Below are positions 25,599 to 41,100 of a stretch of DNA of 64,000 bases, piece by piece (position 1 is the first letter of the stretch; the number at the start of each line of letters is the position of its first letter). Origin of the DNA: Priapulus caudatus. Taxonomy: Eukaryota; Priapulida; Priapulimorpha; Priapulimorphida; Priapulidae. The notes beneath the pieces are model-generated. The model searched no databases. It saw only the letters and a list, made by a program, of their open reading frames with translations, and was not told where the DNA came from. The translations under genes and the position numbers were made by a program. The DNA lies in contig NW_014577131.1 in the NCBI RefSeq assembly GCF_000485595.1, forward strand, positions 647,006 to 711,005. The letters run 5' to 3'.

Positions 25599-26773
25599 CT
25601 AGACGAAGAATACTGAACACAACGCATCCAGTAAAACTAGTAACGAATATATCTATCCAAACTGTGTTACGATACCACGTTTTAATATTTTGAAAATCTC
25701 ATTACTTAAGTTCCATTTACATACTATTTACAATTGATAAAATTTGCTGGGAATTATTGCATTTTTTTGGCTCGAATATTTTTCTTCTGCAAAGAAAATG
25801 CAATTTCACCAGAATTATCGTACAGGTTTTCTAAAGGAGCAAGGTAATGCAGAACACAATATTATCGGATGGTAAACATCGCCTTTATTTACATGCTTTC
25901 CACCCATGACAAAAGTCACAGATAGTAAGAAGATACTCATCGTAGTCACAATGCTACCACTAATGCATTATCACGTTTTCAATCAACATCACACGTTTTT
26001 GTCTCATCAACAGTAGTTAAATACATAAACAGTTCTAATAAGTTATAACGTGTTTCGTATGGATGCAATACGTCCAGATAAATGTACAGTATGTACTAGC
26101 TACCATCTAGAATGTGTATATTTACAAATGTACGTACTTCACTGTTAGCTTAGATTCAATTGAGCTTAGAAACGAAGAGCGTCTACCAATGCTAATACCA
26201 TTTTGTAAAAAAAACATGGCTACAGTAGAACCGCATACAGCTTTAATTCAGCATAGAAATCGATCTAGTTCAGAAATGACCAATGATCACTCATCATGCA
26301 ACACGGTGATAACTTCCACATAAAATCAAGAAGTATTATGAAGAAATATCATCATCATCAAGAAGCATCAACTATCATGAGAAAAAGATTCAAGAAGTAC
26401 GATCGGCTCTGGATAGAATTCAAGTGATTGTCCCAGTGTACCCGCATGTGAAGGAAGGAGGTCAAAGGTCACATCTGATTAGAGCTGATAAGAGCAAAAG
26501 CGAATGATTCCACTGCAAAACAGAAAAAAAGCAACGGTTGATTTAGACAACGGTCTGTTATCAAAAGCAGGCATGAGTGTGTAAATTTTGTAAGATTTAA
26601 ATAGTCAGATTGTCAGATGTAAATTCAAATATGTGTATTATTTGACATAATAATATGAGGGAGTTCAATATACACGTGTGGGTGAGAACATTTTGTACCG
26701 TTCATAAATTTTATTTGACAATCACTCGAATGAGATACAGTTAAATCTAATCGACTGAAATGACGCGACAAAT
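25599..26773. other. Interval between GCP5 and the PEPS-like gene
   Basis: AT-rich. It should hold the 3' UTR of GCP5 and the promoter and first exon(s) of the PEPS-like gene, both on the minus strand. I could not identify a convincing initiator methionine exon. A TTTATT motif near 25,882 could be a minus-strand polyadenylation signal for GCP5. Confidence 0.5.
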
Positions 26774-29045
26774 TTATTCACTGTCGATCTCATTCCAACC
26801 AAGTGCGACGCACTTTGCGGTGAGGAAATAAACTAAAAACTTACGGTGTACAAACGAACGTCTCTTCACAACGTTGTTAAGGAACGAAGACAAGAACGTG
26901 TGACAACGCCCAAATTCCGCTTCCATATCTTCTATAACCGATAAACTGCAGCAAACAGAGAGAAACGTTCAACGTCGACCCGCCACTGGTTAATGAACAT
27001 GACACTGCAGTTATACTACACATTACTGTCTACACACAAACAAATGCAATTCAAATAAATGAAAAACAAAGCAAAACCAAGTACAGATATGATAAAAAAG
27101 CGAGCCCAACGGAAAAGTTACCATCAGTTCACATGTAATATACTATCAGGAGTGAATAATAATAGATTATTCATATTCACAAATATTCTTATCTATTATT
27201 ATTCAATCCTGATACTATGTATAACTGTGTTACATTGGCAGCTTTATGACCAAGATATGAATCTTTATCCATACCTTTCCATATTTTCCATCTTTTCCAT
27301 GGAAAATATCTTTTCAATTACATAACTTGAATGCAACTTAAAACTAAGACACATGAACTATCAATTTCTTCTTGCTCGTTGACAACAACTTGATCAATAA
27401 TTAGGGACGTTTAATTAATGAAGTAGTTTAGTTAACGGGTAGATAATGGAAAATGATGAAGTTGGAGATGGAAGAATAATTCGAGTTTTCAGTATTGCGC
27501 ACGACGACTTTTGCGACTAACCTTAACCAATTCACGATTAACTTCATTTCACTGCTTCAACCTGCTCACAGCAATAAGTAATCATTAGCACAAACATGTC
27601 ACCAGGGGTTAATCATGACGAATGTCATTATTATTGAATGAAATAAGTTCATTGGATTTCGTTGAAAACTATGAATTCATATTTATCTTGTATTAAATCC
27701 AAGAAATTCACTTACTATCGAGATCGACATCCTGATGAAGATTTCCCAAAGGGAGATAGAAAATTTGGATAGTAAGTTAATTTCTTGGATTTAACACAAG
27801 ATAAATATGAATTCATATGTCATTATTATTAACTGTTATTATTTGTCATGATTAAACCCTGATGTCACACATAAAATCAGCTGGTACGAGCCACAAATAG
27901 ACGCGAGTTGCGAGCTGCATAAACGCACCTGAGTTTGTGCACGCCTGCGTTCCATCGGTGCTGAAACAGCAGGGTCAGGTTGAGGACTTTCATGACAGCT
28001 TCCTTTATGAAGGCGACCTTCTTGTGCAGCAGGCAGCGGTCGTAAATGCGACGCACGTACGTGTTGTGAATGGCCATAATCTGTTCTAGATCGGCAGCTT
28101 CTCGAAGCTCTTGGTCGAACTCCTGTTCAGTACTGTGCAGAATCTACGCAAATCGACCCGAGACCAGAAATTAGAGGAGAAGCAATTGCCGATGGGAAAT
28201 TATTTCTATTTTTTACTTCTAGATCTTCTTTGCAAACCTGGCAATGCATCTTATCTTCTCCCATGTTTTCCTTCACAGACTTTATCTTCCCTTTATATCT
28301 TTCCTTTGCATCTATACTTTATCTTTCATTGTGACCCTTTTCTAAGTCCCTTCTCTCTCGGCTGTACGTTTACTATCTATATTATCATACATCAATTACT
28401 TCCCACTTCCCTCGCCTTTTGCTTACCACCCTATAAACCAATCGTCTGCTGAGCACTTGTCGTTTTATCCACAATATGTTCTTCAAGTTTATCTCTTATT
28501 TTGCGATCCCCTTCCACACATTCTACCAGGAATAACACTAGTATATATATAGTATACACATCACATTAATTGTAATTAGCAAGAACGGAAGCTCTCCTAG
28601 AAACAAAGCTGAAGACTGCAATTCTACATTTCGCATCTTACCCTTGTCATGACATACTGGTGCAGACTGTTGACAAAATGCATCAGTTTCATGCGAAACA
28701 GAATCATCCTGTGAGAGAGATTCTGCTCTTGTTTCTGCTGAGCTTCCGTTGTCATCTCTCTAGCACCCAACTCTTCTTCCTCCTCACCGCTTTTCCCATC
28801 AAACCGGGAACGACTTGAAAGACCTGCAGAGTATATATAGTTCTTTAAAAAATATTAAATTAGAAATGTATATGACATGCTGCATATGACATAAATGTCC
28901 AGCAGAAATGTCACTGTGGGCATGGGAATGGCTAACTTAGAAATGCTAGATATATTTTTTTATAACAAAATTGACACACACACACACGCACACGCACACG
29001 CACACGCACACGCACACGCACACGCGCACGCGCACGCGCACACGC

Positions 29046-29120
<75 letters not shown>

Positions 29121-32100
29121 CTACTCACATTCAAAGCGCAGCATGTCCAGGCTGTACTTGGCACGTTTAATTTGCAACAGAAAGGTAAAGACTTGATTGT
29201 ATACGGTTTGGCAGTTGTCATGGATCACTACATCAACTGGCCAAGGCAGCTAAAATAAGAATAACAAAATCACACATAGTCATATTAATAGAAAATCAGT
29301 GAAGGCACGATTCTTCTGAAACATTACATCATGATTGAACGAGACTCAATAATTCATATAAACTCAGAAATGGTTATAATTAACACGGTAAAATAATAGC
29401 ACATGCTATCGGTAATATACTCATAAATACCGGAACATCATGTACTTGCCTGGTAGATGAGCTTTAGACCATTTAGGGCATATATTGGTAGTCTCTCTGT
29501 CTTTGAGTCCAGCTCTTCCAGATCCACTGTAACCCTAACATACAGAATCCGACAGAAATCAGCAACCTTTGCATGTTTCTCCCCAGGCTTTCAACGCATG
29601 TCGGGTCTGACATGCTTTCAAAGCTGACGGTAATGCACAATATCCCATAAATCCTCCTACGTGGTTTAATCTTTAGCTGCGTTTACTTTTGACAAATCCC
29701 AACACGGTCATGCTGTGTTTTCACTGCTTGATGTATACGTCTCCGAACTGATCGAGTTCACCTGTGTAGCGGGACCGCTGACGACACGCGTAATATAGTC
29801 TCCTATTAGAGTAAATGGGGATGAATTGCCCAATTGCCTGACATGACTTCTAATATTCATGGGTAAAACCCTACTCAGTCTCACACACAGCCAAAACTTG
29901 GCTAGTGTTACATGATGGTACATGCGGATAGCAGTGTTACCCATGCATTGACACGGCGGCCCGCCTCGCTCAAATACTCACCCGCCACACAGAAATTTGT
30001 CCAAAAAACCGTCTCTCTGACGAAAATCTCATACGTGTTCAGAATAGCTTAGAATGCACCAAATTGCACCATTTTTTCAAAAGATGTCTGGGGGTACGCC
30101 CCCCCCCCCGACCGCCCTAGCTTGACCTGCGGTGCTCGCTTTGCTAGGACCTCGAAACGTGCAAACACACCAAAATAATTTTTACCCCCTCACAGACCTT
30201 TTTGGCCAGGGGAAACACTGCAGATAGAATCATCAAGAATCGCAGGCAGCGTGTTTTACCTGGTCACCTCCTCAGGATAACGTGAGTATAGACTTTCATG
30301 CAGCAGCATGTTGAGAAATGACACATCTCTCCAATTCTCACCACTTGTCATCTGCAAGACAGTAACAGCAGATCAAAACAAAGTGCGTTAATTAACAGGT
30401 GAGTGGTGGGCGAAAAATTCCTTACCTATACAAAAATTGTACATCTAGCAACCAAATATGGCACACTAACAACATTATTTCGATAATATTGAAACCCCCA
30501 ATTGCATATACCTATCTGTATAAGCTGTATATTTCACGGTGGTTTAAAGGGATAGTAGACTAGGATTTTACTGCATACAACTGTACTTATTGTATAACAA
30601 ATTATCTATACCCACACGTATTTGTTACCAGATACCTAATTTAATTGTTATAATTAATTACACATCAACGCTACGAAATTTGAATGGCACCATGACACCC
30701 GCGACCGTGCTGCCACCCTGAAAAAGTTGCATATTTGCCAATTTATTTTGCACGTTACAGACCGAGGGCTAATCACAAAGGTGAAATTATATTCATACCT
30801 AAATGCTATTTAACCGAACGATGTTCATTTTAGGACAAATTTATCCATAATATAACTGAAACTATATGTCGTTTATAAGATATTACAATCCTTTTGCTTT
30901 TAAATTAATAAATAAGAAACCCTCGGTCTGTAGCCCTTGGCTGAAAAGTGGTTTTGCGCAACTTATCAGACTGTGCGCTTTGAGTGGCGCCACCGTCGTT
31001 GTAATCAAACTGTAGTCGTTAGTTTTAAAACATTTTTTAATAATATTTCTAATGGTGATTGAACCATGAAACTTTTTATGTAGCGTAATTTTAACATAAA
31101 TTAACTGAAAATAACCCTAGAACCTAGAGTAAACGATCCCTTTATTTTTCGCGAATTTCGCGAACGCGTCCCCGACCGCGAAAATAACAACACGCGAATC
31201 ATTCATACCGAATAATACCGAATAATACATAATTCATTGACCGCGAAATTAACCACTCGTGAAATTGTCCGTCAAGTCTGAATTCGCGAAAATATCTGTA
31301 TGCGAAAAATACAGCTTATACAGTATCGTATGTAATTGTGTGTATGGAAAACCAACTGCAATACGTACCTTATCAAAGAGCTCAGAATAAAAGTCGTCCA
31401 TAGTATCACCGGCTTGCAGTAAGAAGAATTTCTGTAACAAATTGTACCATTGTGTGTATATAGCATGATAGGACTATCTAAATTTTCTTAACAAACATTC
31501 AGTGATGCGTGATGAACCGGTAACACCATTTAAACATACATTAGTATGAATTATTACATTACACGGAATAGTCCACTGTTTTCTAGCTTCTGAAAAAACT
31601 CATCTCTGTAAAATAATCGCTCTGTCAGTATGACTTTTATCAACACACCAAATTGAGTTATTATTTATGCTCATGAAAAAACACTGAGTCGATTATGTAA
31701 CGCTCACCATAATAGCAAGGAAACCACATTTATTACAAATACTACAAGGAAAACTAACTAATCCTACCCTCATTGCTGACAGATAGTGCAGCAGACTATA
31801 TTCAGACTTGAGTATGTCAACCAGTCTTCTACAGACAACGTGACAGGCCTCTTTGATGCATGGATAGAGGGCGTTCTGTAGCAGTACGCCAACTGGCTCT
31901 AATGTGTTTCGCTGATAGTCCGTCAACCTGTGGGTGCACAATGAAAATTGACAAGACACACTTTAAAATTAATAATAAATATTAATTATTATTAAATAAT
32001 TATTATTTATTTGTAATTATTAAATTAATAAATATTAATTAATAAGATTCCCATTTCAAAACAATCATTCCACACCGTCGTGTTGAAGTTCACTCGTGAT

Positions 32101-35100
32101 TATGGCCACAGTACGTGTTTGCTGACACAAGCACTGCAGACAACACACACACGAACAGAACGACAGAGAGTCAGACAACAGTCAGACAGACAGCTGCTGC
32201 TAGACAACAGTTGCACTACATGATTATTCCTCACTAACCATTCTGGTAAATGCTGGGTAGTGGTCACGACCGGCAGCTTTCTCGCGTTGTAAACACTCTC
32301 GAAGTTATGCCTCAGCAATGAATCGATAGAACTGTCTTGCTGGAGGCATCGCTCTAAGCTTCCATCCAAACATTCTGTGTTTCTCTTGCGCACGTCGGAA
32401 GTAAGGCTGCTGGGGTTAAAATCCTCGCTAACTTTAATAGCACCACAGTCGTCTGCGGATTGTTTATCACAGCCTCGGCAGTTAGATTTCACAGTCTGGC
32501 AGAATGTCTGGTAGATTGTGCCTACACTGCTGCTAGAGCTGCAGTTTTTTTCGTAACCGGAGCACTGAGAAATGTTTTGTAGATGACCCAATGATTCCAG
32601 AAGTTCAACTGACTTGCCTGCCAGGATGACCTGAAAATTAAATTGTTTTTAAATTTTAAATTGTCAAAATTTCAAATTTTAAATTTTCATTAAAATGAAA
32701 GCACATTGCATTAGTTGTTAAAACTGCTAAATCTTTCTTAAAATGTGTAATTAACATTTCAGCTAGTTTTCGAATTACCATTCTTTAAAGCAAAAATCTT
32801 GTTTAAACTTAAATTAACATACTATTTTCTCAACGATGTGCAGCACATTTTCATAAGCAAATGATTTAGAAGAACAAGTGCCGCAGAGCGACAGCGCTCA
32901 ACTGACATGTACTGTAGCCAGGTATTCTTCTGATAAACTCACTGGCAACCGAATCAAGTGCGCCCTCCTGCCACCGCATTCGCGCTCAGAGCATATATCT
33001 AGGATACTACTAATACAGATCTAAAATCTATGATAGGCTTTGCTATACCTACTGGTAGTACAGTAATAAAGAGACAGAGCTCTGTGTAACTTTAATGACT
33101 TCGCTGTATTAACATGTTATCATGGATATGCGTCGAGCGCGAGCGTAGTGGTGGTGGGGAGGAGGTGGAGGGGGAGGGGCGAGTGGAGGAGGCTCTAATA
33201 GCAAAAGCAGTTCAGTCCTTTGTTAACAGTCAACAAAACCATGTCTAACCCTCCTCTTGAGGGCCAAAAGGTTATCAGACACTTACTCTTCGCTCGTCAG
33301 CGGAAAGTAGATTTCATGGTCCTTTCAATAAAGTGATAAAAACGGTAGGTCAGCGCTGAAACAAAAATGTTTTGCACTTGGTCCGTTAGACCATGTCCTC
33401 AGAAAATGTCTGATATCTGACCATTCCCCCACTGCCCTTTGACCTGTGACCTCCAATTTCACGCTGGTGATGGGTTACCTCCCCATCACACTATTCATCG
33501 AATATTAAGAGCGTAGGTTGAGCCGTTGAGATTTGTGCCGCAATTCCGTATTTCCTCCTATACCTTAAGTTAAGGGGGAAATATTCCCTCCATTGACACA
33601 GCTCGACCTTTGACCCTTGACCCCCAAATTTGACATCCCCTCCCCCGACATCCCGAATATCAAGACCGTACGTCGAGCGGTTAAGATTTGTGCCCAACTG
33701 TTGACGGACGGACGGTCAATCATGCGATTCTACAAGCTGCATCTGACCTCGTCAGCTGAGCTAAAAACCGATAACTTAATATATTTTATCTAATCGTTTT
33801 AATCCTAAATTAATCTAATCACAGCCATAATTATAGCAGATTCGTTTCTGAGCAAGCTAGAAATGACGTCATCACAGTACCTGTTTCAGGATGGGCTCTA
33901 GCAAAGCAGCACCGCAGTACCAGTCATATTTGCCACGGGAAGAAGGGGGCACCTTGCTGTCGTATACCGTGAAGGCCTCCTGCCAGAAGCGTTGCTCTTG
34001 TGGTCCAACATTACCATTTCTACGAGAGGAACAGCTCGATATAAAACTTCATTAGGCTGGTCATCCGGTCATGATACTTAAACTCCGGCATAGGAGCAGT
34101 GCTGCAGTGTACATGCTTTCAGGGGTAGAAATTAACTTTTGAACAAAAAAGTTTAAAAAGAGCCTTAAAAAAGCCTGCCCTTAAAAAGAGGGAGTCCGCA
34201 GCAAAATAAGGGAGTCCGCAGTCTAAGGTTCAAAACTAAAGATATTAACAATAACGCATGTGCTTATTTTGAAGATTCATGCGGTCAGGAGTCTGATGCG
34301 GTTGCACGTCTGCCAAATTTTCTTTGGACATTTGCTGAAAAAATACGGTAATACCGCGAGGCCGTGCTCTGGAACGAACTAGTTAGTAATAACTTAGTAT
34401 ATAGCAGAATTTTCAGGGAGTCACACGGATTCCTGCATATGTCAAATCAGGGAGTCCGACAGTAAAGCAGAGAGTATTTGACTCTGGACTCGCGTTAATT
34501 TCGCACCCTGTACTTTACCAGGGTTAGGAATGAACTTTTATGCCAGGTAGTAAGTACTTGCTGCCACAGATAAAAGCAAGCAGCAAGCTTACTACCCAGG
34601 CAGAAGCATTAGTAAATCATAGCCGTTCTACTCTCTCCCACTCCAACAGCACAGTCCTATTGTCTCTGTGTCCATAAGGAAACTGGTTTGGCCTCTTAGC
34701 ACATTTCCCCCGATTCATTAATTCAAATTATACTCCCCCATGCTTAACCCAAGCTGCACATCGAGTGAAGTACGGACGGTAACATAGGGTCAACATGAAT
34801 TAAAATAAAACAACCCTAAAAAACTCATAAACAGTTGTGACAAAAAATCCCCTGTAGCTTTGGTGTATATGTTTAGTTTGGTTTATTAGAAATTTCTTGT
34901 CAGCAAGTATTGCTGGCATTCAGAGCAGGCAGCACACTGACCCCTGTAGGCATAAAAACTTAGCTGCTTGCTGCCCTTAATTTCAAACCTTTTCAACACG
35001 TTACGGTCATCTAATAAAGTTTACGAACAAAGATTTACGATAGCTATTAACAGTCAATTACACACCTCTGTATGATGAATTCGAGGTAAGGGTCACACAG

Positions 35101-38100
35101 ATCTCCTTTACTAATCCAGCTGTCAATCATCTCTATGTAGGGTCGGCTGGTTTCCAGGAAAATCCATAGCACTAGCGCCACCTGTTAGCAGAGTTATGAT
35201 TTAAAACATTTACAACATAATGCAAACCAATACACTTTTCCTTTTTATAAATTTTTTTCACCCCCAAAAAGATGTGATCTGCTATGAGCATATATATATT
35301 ATGCTATATATATATATTTATAGCACAGCTATAATTAGGGTTATAACTGGCATTAACTGCTACATATTTGTATTTCTGGTTCATCCAGTGACATTCATGC
35401 ACTGTAGTGGTGGTGCTTGAGTAACACTCTGTCAATCTAACTTCCGAAGATTCTGTCTGGCATATGCAGGAAGACAAAATAACTATCATCACCTTTCCTC
35501 ATAGTTACCATTGTGTTATCCCTACGAGAGACTAACTGAGCTTAGTAATGGAACTTTTCTGAATTAATCCACAACTCCTTACAAGTACTGGTACCATTGA
35601 CTATTATACACTCCTGGTATTATACTCTCCTGGTTCCCTATGGGTAATATTCTCCTGGTTCACTAAATTATACTCTATATTATCACTATGACAGTATGAA
35701 AGGCGAACTGAGATTATATTAGTGAGTTAACTTTCTGAATTAATCCACAACTCCGTGCCACCAACTTGTTGATATTAGTTAGGATAATGTTATGAGATGG
35801 CAGTGCCCTTGGATATAAACGAGGCTTCCGGTGATGGAGTCAAGCCGGCTATGTAAGAATAATAAGCGTCAAATATAAGTCAGTGCAATCAACAGAATTT
35901 TCACGTAATCCTGATCAATCACCAGCGACTCACCTCCCGTTGCTCATCACCCCACCGAGGCCATCCACTCGCACCAGGGTCTGTACAGAACACCAAACAG
36001 ATGTGAAGCCTTCACCAGTTGGGCCCCTCTCTGCACGGCAACACAGCTTCTCTATACACCTGGTCTAGCACCATGAGTTCTCGAAGCTCTTGCTCAGTGC
36101 CTGGCTCAGGGAGGCAAGCGTGCTTGGAAGCTCTGCATAAAGAAACATATGTTCATAAGCGACAAAGAAAGCCAAGAAAGCCAAAGAAAACTTTAAAGCT
36201 CAAGAAAGCCAGTACAATGATAAAGTGTGGGAAATCGATCGATGAAGATGGCATCTTACAATCACCATACATGAGAAATTCCAAGATATGCGATGGGACG
36301 ATACGCACAAAACTCTAACCTGAAATACCAAATAAGTAGGAAAACTCTAGCGATACCTTGCTTGATCAGATCAGTTTCCAGCTTCGTGAGTTCCTTACGA
36401 AATTGCTGAAGGTATTGAGACAAGGCACAGCTGAAGGCTTGGTATGTAAGACAGGCCGTACTCTCGCAATAGCCGCCCATCGCTGCTGGCGGCAGAGACG
36501 GTGGCATCCACAAACTCCTGAAGTCGTCTCACGGCCGCACCGTACTGCGGTGAATGTCTGCAGCATATTGCCTATGCTCTCCTGCCAATATTACTGCACA
36601 TTATATACGTAATCGTATATATGTGTGTGCGTGCATGTGCGCATGCATGTATATATATATATATATATATCCATTGGTCCGGTGGCATGTGTGGATCAGA
36701 ATACATAGAAATTATGTTAACACAGAATTTTTCAATTAAATATAATTAAAATATTAAAATATTAATTAAATTTAAATATTATTAACATATATGTATTACA
36801 AGAGAATTATTAACCACACAATATATAAGAAAAAATAACAAACGCACGATGTGAGTACCCTCTAGACGAGTGCACATGACTCGCTATACCTTGGTGAGGT
36901 GACCCAGTAGTACGCTGTTGTTAACTGTATATCCATCTTCAGATGCGTGGAAGACAAATAGGTCCGTAACTCCAGCGAGCATCCCACACGTTCCCTGACG
37001 ACCTGCGCTCACTGAGTCTAACGCTTCCATCATCGACTCGGCAAAATTGAGAGGTGGACCTCGCGTGCTGCATCCTGTACAAATAAATATGACAGAACTA
37101 ATTTTACGCAATTGATTTTCATCTTACTAAAATACATGACAGCAAGATAAGATATAGTAACTATAGAATCAATCATTGCTGACTCTACAATATCGCCGTC
37201 ATTGCTTAATGAGACCGTCAAATAAAAAAAAAACATTCAACAAAAACAGTTGCATCGGCCGGGAATCGAACCCGGGCGCCCGCGTGGCAGGCGAGCATTC
37301 TACCACTGAACCACCGATGCTGCAGATAATATATTAAAACACTTTTACATTAAACAAACTACTCACAGCAATGTAAATAAGAACATACAATATGGGTCCA
37401 CAATAGCATGTCCACATAAATCGCAATAACAATGTATCGATATTGTTATACAATTACTCATCGTTTACACAATGAAAAAAGGACTAGGGTTGTAGCTAAC
37501 TCGTTTGCCTAGGGAAAGGGGGGGGGGGGCAAGTCAAACGCAGTTTGCGGTGAACAGGAATTTTTAGGTATTTTGAACCTCTAAGCGGATCAGCATTTGT
37601 TCTATCGTAATTCTTGATTAAACATCAAATAAAGCCAATATAATCTGTTTTGCTTCGTAGAATGTTAATACCAAATACCAGTTAGTTTCTACTGAACAAG
37701 ACAAAAATGACATAGCCTGACAATTAAGAAGTTATATATTGCAATGCACGTGTATGGCTTGTGTGCAGTGCTAAAAATGGAGAAGATTATTCTTGCATTA
37801 TGGCAAGCATATTTTCACGTAAACGTTCACATCGGAAAAACTATCAACAATATCAATGAAAGAAAAGTGCATCCAGATGAGACGGGATACTAGAGAAGCG
37901 TTGCCGAAAGAAGGTGTTGACCGAATTGCTGAGCGCAGATCTTGCGCCCGCAGTTCCGCGGCAAGGCGCACGCGCGCGCGGGAACGTCCTACGACAGTAT
38001 GCAGCGCTGGCAGCTATGGATCCGTGCCGCCGCGAATGCTTATGCCGTCGGCGCACGCATCATAGCTGCCAGCGAACAGTCCACAATTTTAGTGGGGACA

Positions 38101-41100
38101 CAGAGGGCAGACATTTGGACGTGAACAGGTTCACTTGTTATAAAAACATAATGTCTCTGTTCGTAACCTAGCTGTGGTCACGCGAATCACAGAAAGACTG
38201 ACGAAATTTTCGCGTTCGCGAACCTTGCCCAGTAATGGAAATGGCTGCAAGGACAAAGGCTATATAGACTGGGACTTACTCCCACCTCGATTACCCATCG
38301 AGTGACTAAGCTAAGCGCAGAGGTGAAGCGAGTGCCAGTCTATGGGCTATAGGCGGCGCGCAGGCGGCGCACTGCTTTCCAACTCGCGTACGAGCCCGCG
38401 CATTGGAACGTTGCAAAAAACGTTGCAGTGTTGCGGCTGACAGCCATTTCCATTACTGGGCAAGGTTCGCGAACGCCAGAATTTCGTCAGTCTGTGTGAT
38501 TTCGCATGACACAGCGTTTACGAACAGAGACTTATGTTTTTATAACAAGTGATACTGTTGTTCAAGGAGAAAAAAAGATGGAAGCTGTTGAATGTGTATT
38601 CGTGCTGTGAAAGTTTCAAATGAAGTGAGCGTCGAGCGAATTGCAGCACGCTTTCCTACCTGCTTATATATATTAGTTGTAAGCGCTGCAACATCGCGCC
38701 GCGAGAGCAATGGCAGCCGGCAGCGTACGTTGGACGCTAGGATTTCGACGGAATTTACAGGAAACTCGGCAATAAATAGGTCAAGAGAGTAGGCCTATGC
38801 TATAGAAACCATGAAGAAGTTGGTAGTAAATAGATTCGTATTTAGTTAGCATTATATTTTATTATATTTAGTAGGAGTACTAGTAACACTAACGTACAGG
38901 AGTCGTCATTATTAATATTAGTAACTTACTAGTACCGGTAACACAGTTTGTCATTATTAGCTCCTGGTAGTAACTAGTACTAGTACTAGTATACTGTAGT
39001 ACTAGTAGTCCTGGTACTTAGTAGTACTAGTACTAGTAGTACTTACTACTACTAGTAATTATTGTAACATGTACTTGTAGTAATAGAAGTATTCGTAGGT
39101 GTGGATACAATTCGATGCTCGCATTGGGGATCGTGTTAGATATCATATATATATGCCTAGGCTGCCTGTAGAATCACGAGTACGAGGCAACATTGGTTTT
39201 TATTGGCGACTCATGTTCTCTATCCTTGGGCCGTCCTAGTCGCGAGACACCCGGAATTGCCACGTGAATTCTTACGGAACACTTACAGTTCAAGCTTCCC
39301 ACTGCTTCACAGTTAGGCACTTCTGCCACCATGTTGAAATCTTTAGTTTGATGAGGAGTGTAACTATGCAGAGATACAATAGCAGATAACAGTGACAATG
39401 AAACTAACTGTAATTATTACGAATAGCGAAGACGAATTCCTATAATGTCGTATCCCTAAACTCAGCCACTCAACGCTAACGCATTGAGCGCATATATATT
39501 GTTACAATGTCAACAAAAAACTCCGTTATTACAGAAAAGAAGCGCGCCTAGTAGCCTACGAAAATTGCCAGCATTTCTAGGCCCGTCTCTACATAACTGG
39601 GTAGGAGATCCCTCGGCAATGGCAGAACTGCTCAATCAGCGAAAAGCCGGCTTCAAGCTAACCCTAAGAAGGACCGGAATACTTGCGTTGGTAAAGCAGC
39701 GATTGTTGAGTAAGTGCGCCACTAGGTGGCGTTTGAAGCGCTTCGCGCGGATATCCGCTGCAGTCGTCTAGGGTCTGATATATAAATAACCGTGTGCAAA
39801 ATGTGGATCAATGTAAATCAAGTCCTCAATTTGATCACAAAGTAAACCTGTTACTATGGCTGCCAGGGTCTATGTCTCCTGGGTACTGCCGGAACGTACC
39901 TGGGTACGGTCCGCGGTATACCCGAACGTACCCTGGTACCATCTAATATGCCGGACCGTACCTCGCCTACTCCACTAACGAGTCTAGGGAGTCGCCTACG
40001 CCTACACCGAACCCTAACCCGAACACTAACCATATCAGATAGTTACCAGGGTACGTTCCGGTATACCGGACCGTACCCAGGGTACGTTCCGGCAGTACCC
40101 TGGGGGACATGGACCCTATAAGCATTACTAGGTGCCTCACCACTGCATGTTCAAGAGATTTGCTCTGTGCTTGCTCTGTGGTGAGCAGCCATCTACATCC
40201 ATGGTCCAGTAGGGTGGTAGGAGATTACTTCGCAGCCATGACTGCCCCTTATCCAGTTGACTTAAGTCAGCCCTGCTAATCTGTAATGTACAGAGATGTT
40301 GGTGTTGTGTACAAAGCAGTGGATTATTCAACGACTGCTATCCCCCATGTCTGAGGACTAATCGATACATATTTTTGCTTCATAGACCAACAAATAAATT
40401 CAAATTACAATCCGTCTCGATTCCAGTGAAATATAACTATGATGCACACGTAAGTAAGAGTGGTTTTCTATGTGCGACATGTATTTTTATATATCGCTTT
40501 ATGTATAGCATCTTTCTAGAAATTTTCTCGATGTATTCTGCAAATCGGTTTGTATCTCAGAATAGCCAAGACTATATAGTGAGTTTCATTTATTGATTCA
40601 CACACAACTATAAGGGACATTGCATGTTAATCTGTTAGTTTTCGATAACAAACCTGAACACATTTTATTTTTACTTAGGATGCCAAATAAGAAATCCGTA
40701 GGGAAATTTGCCATATGGGTTTATGGAATCACATAGAAATTCTAGACTGCTTATCATATACGACCTGACCAAGTGTCTTTCTCTATCCCAATATCCATGC
40801 TAAACGACAATAAACGACATTAGACGCTTTTTTTAAACACGAATACGGTTTAGATGCATCCTACAAATGTAATGCCTCGTATATTTGTTATTGCAATGTG
40901 TGTACCATGGGGTAAAATCTACTTAACGCATACAGACTAGGGCTTTAACGATACACAAGCCTCTCGATTCGATCCGGTTTTCGATATTAGCCTCTCGATT
41001 CGATTCCCTCGATTCGATTCCCAAAATATTGAAATGTTACCTTATTTTTTATATTTTCATTATTTTGCAATAATAAATTATTAGAAATTGCCAATGAATA

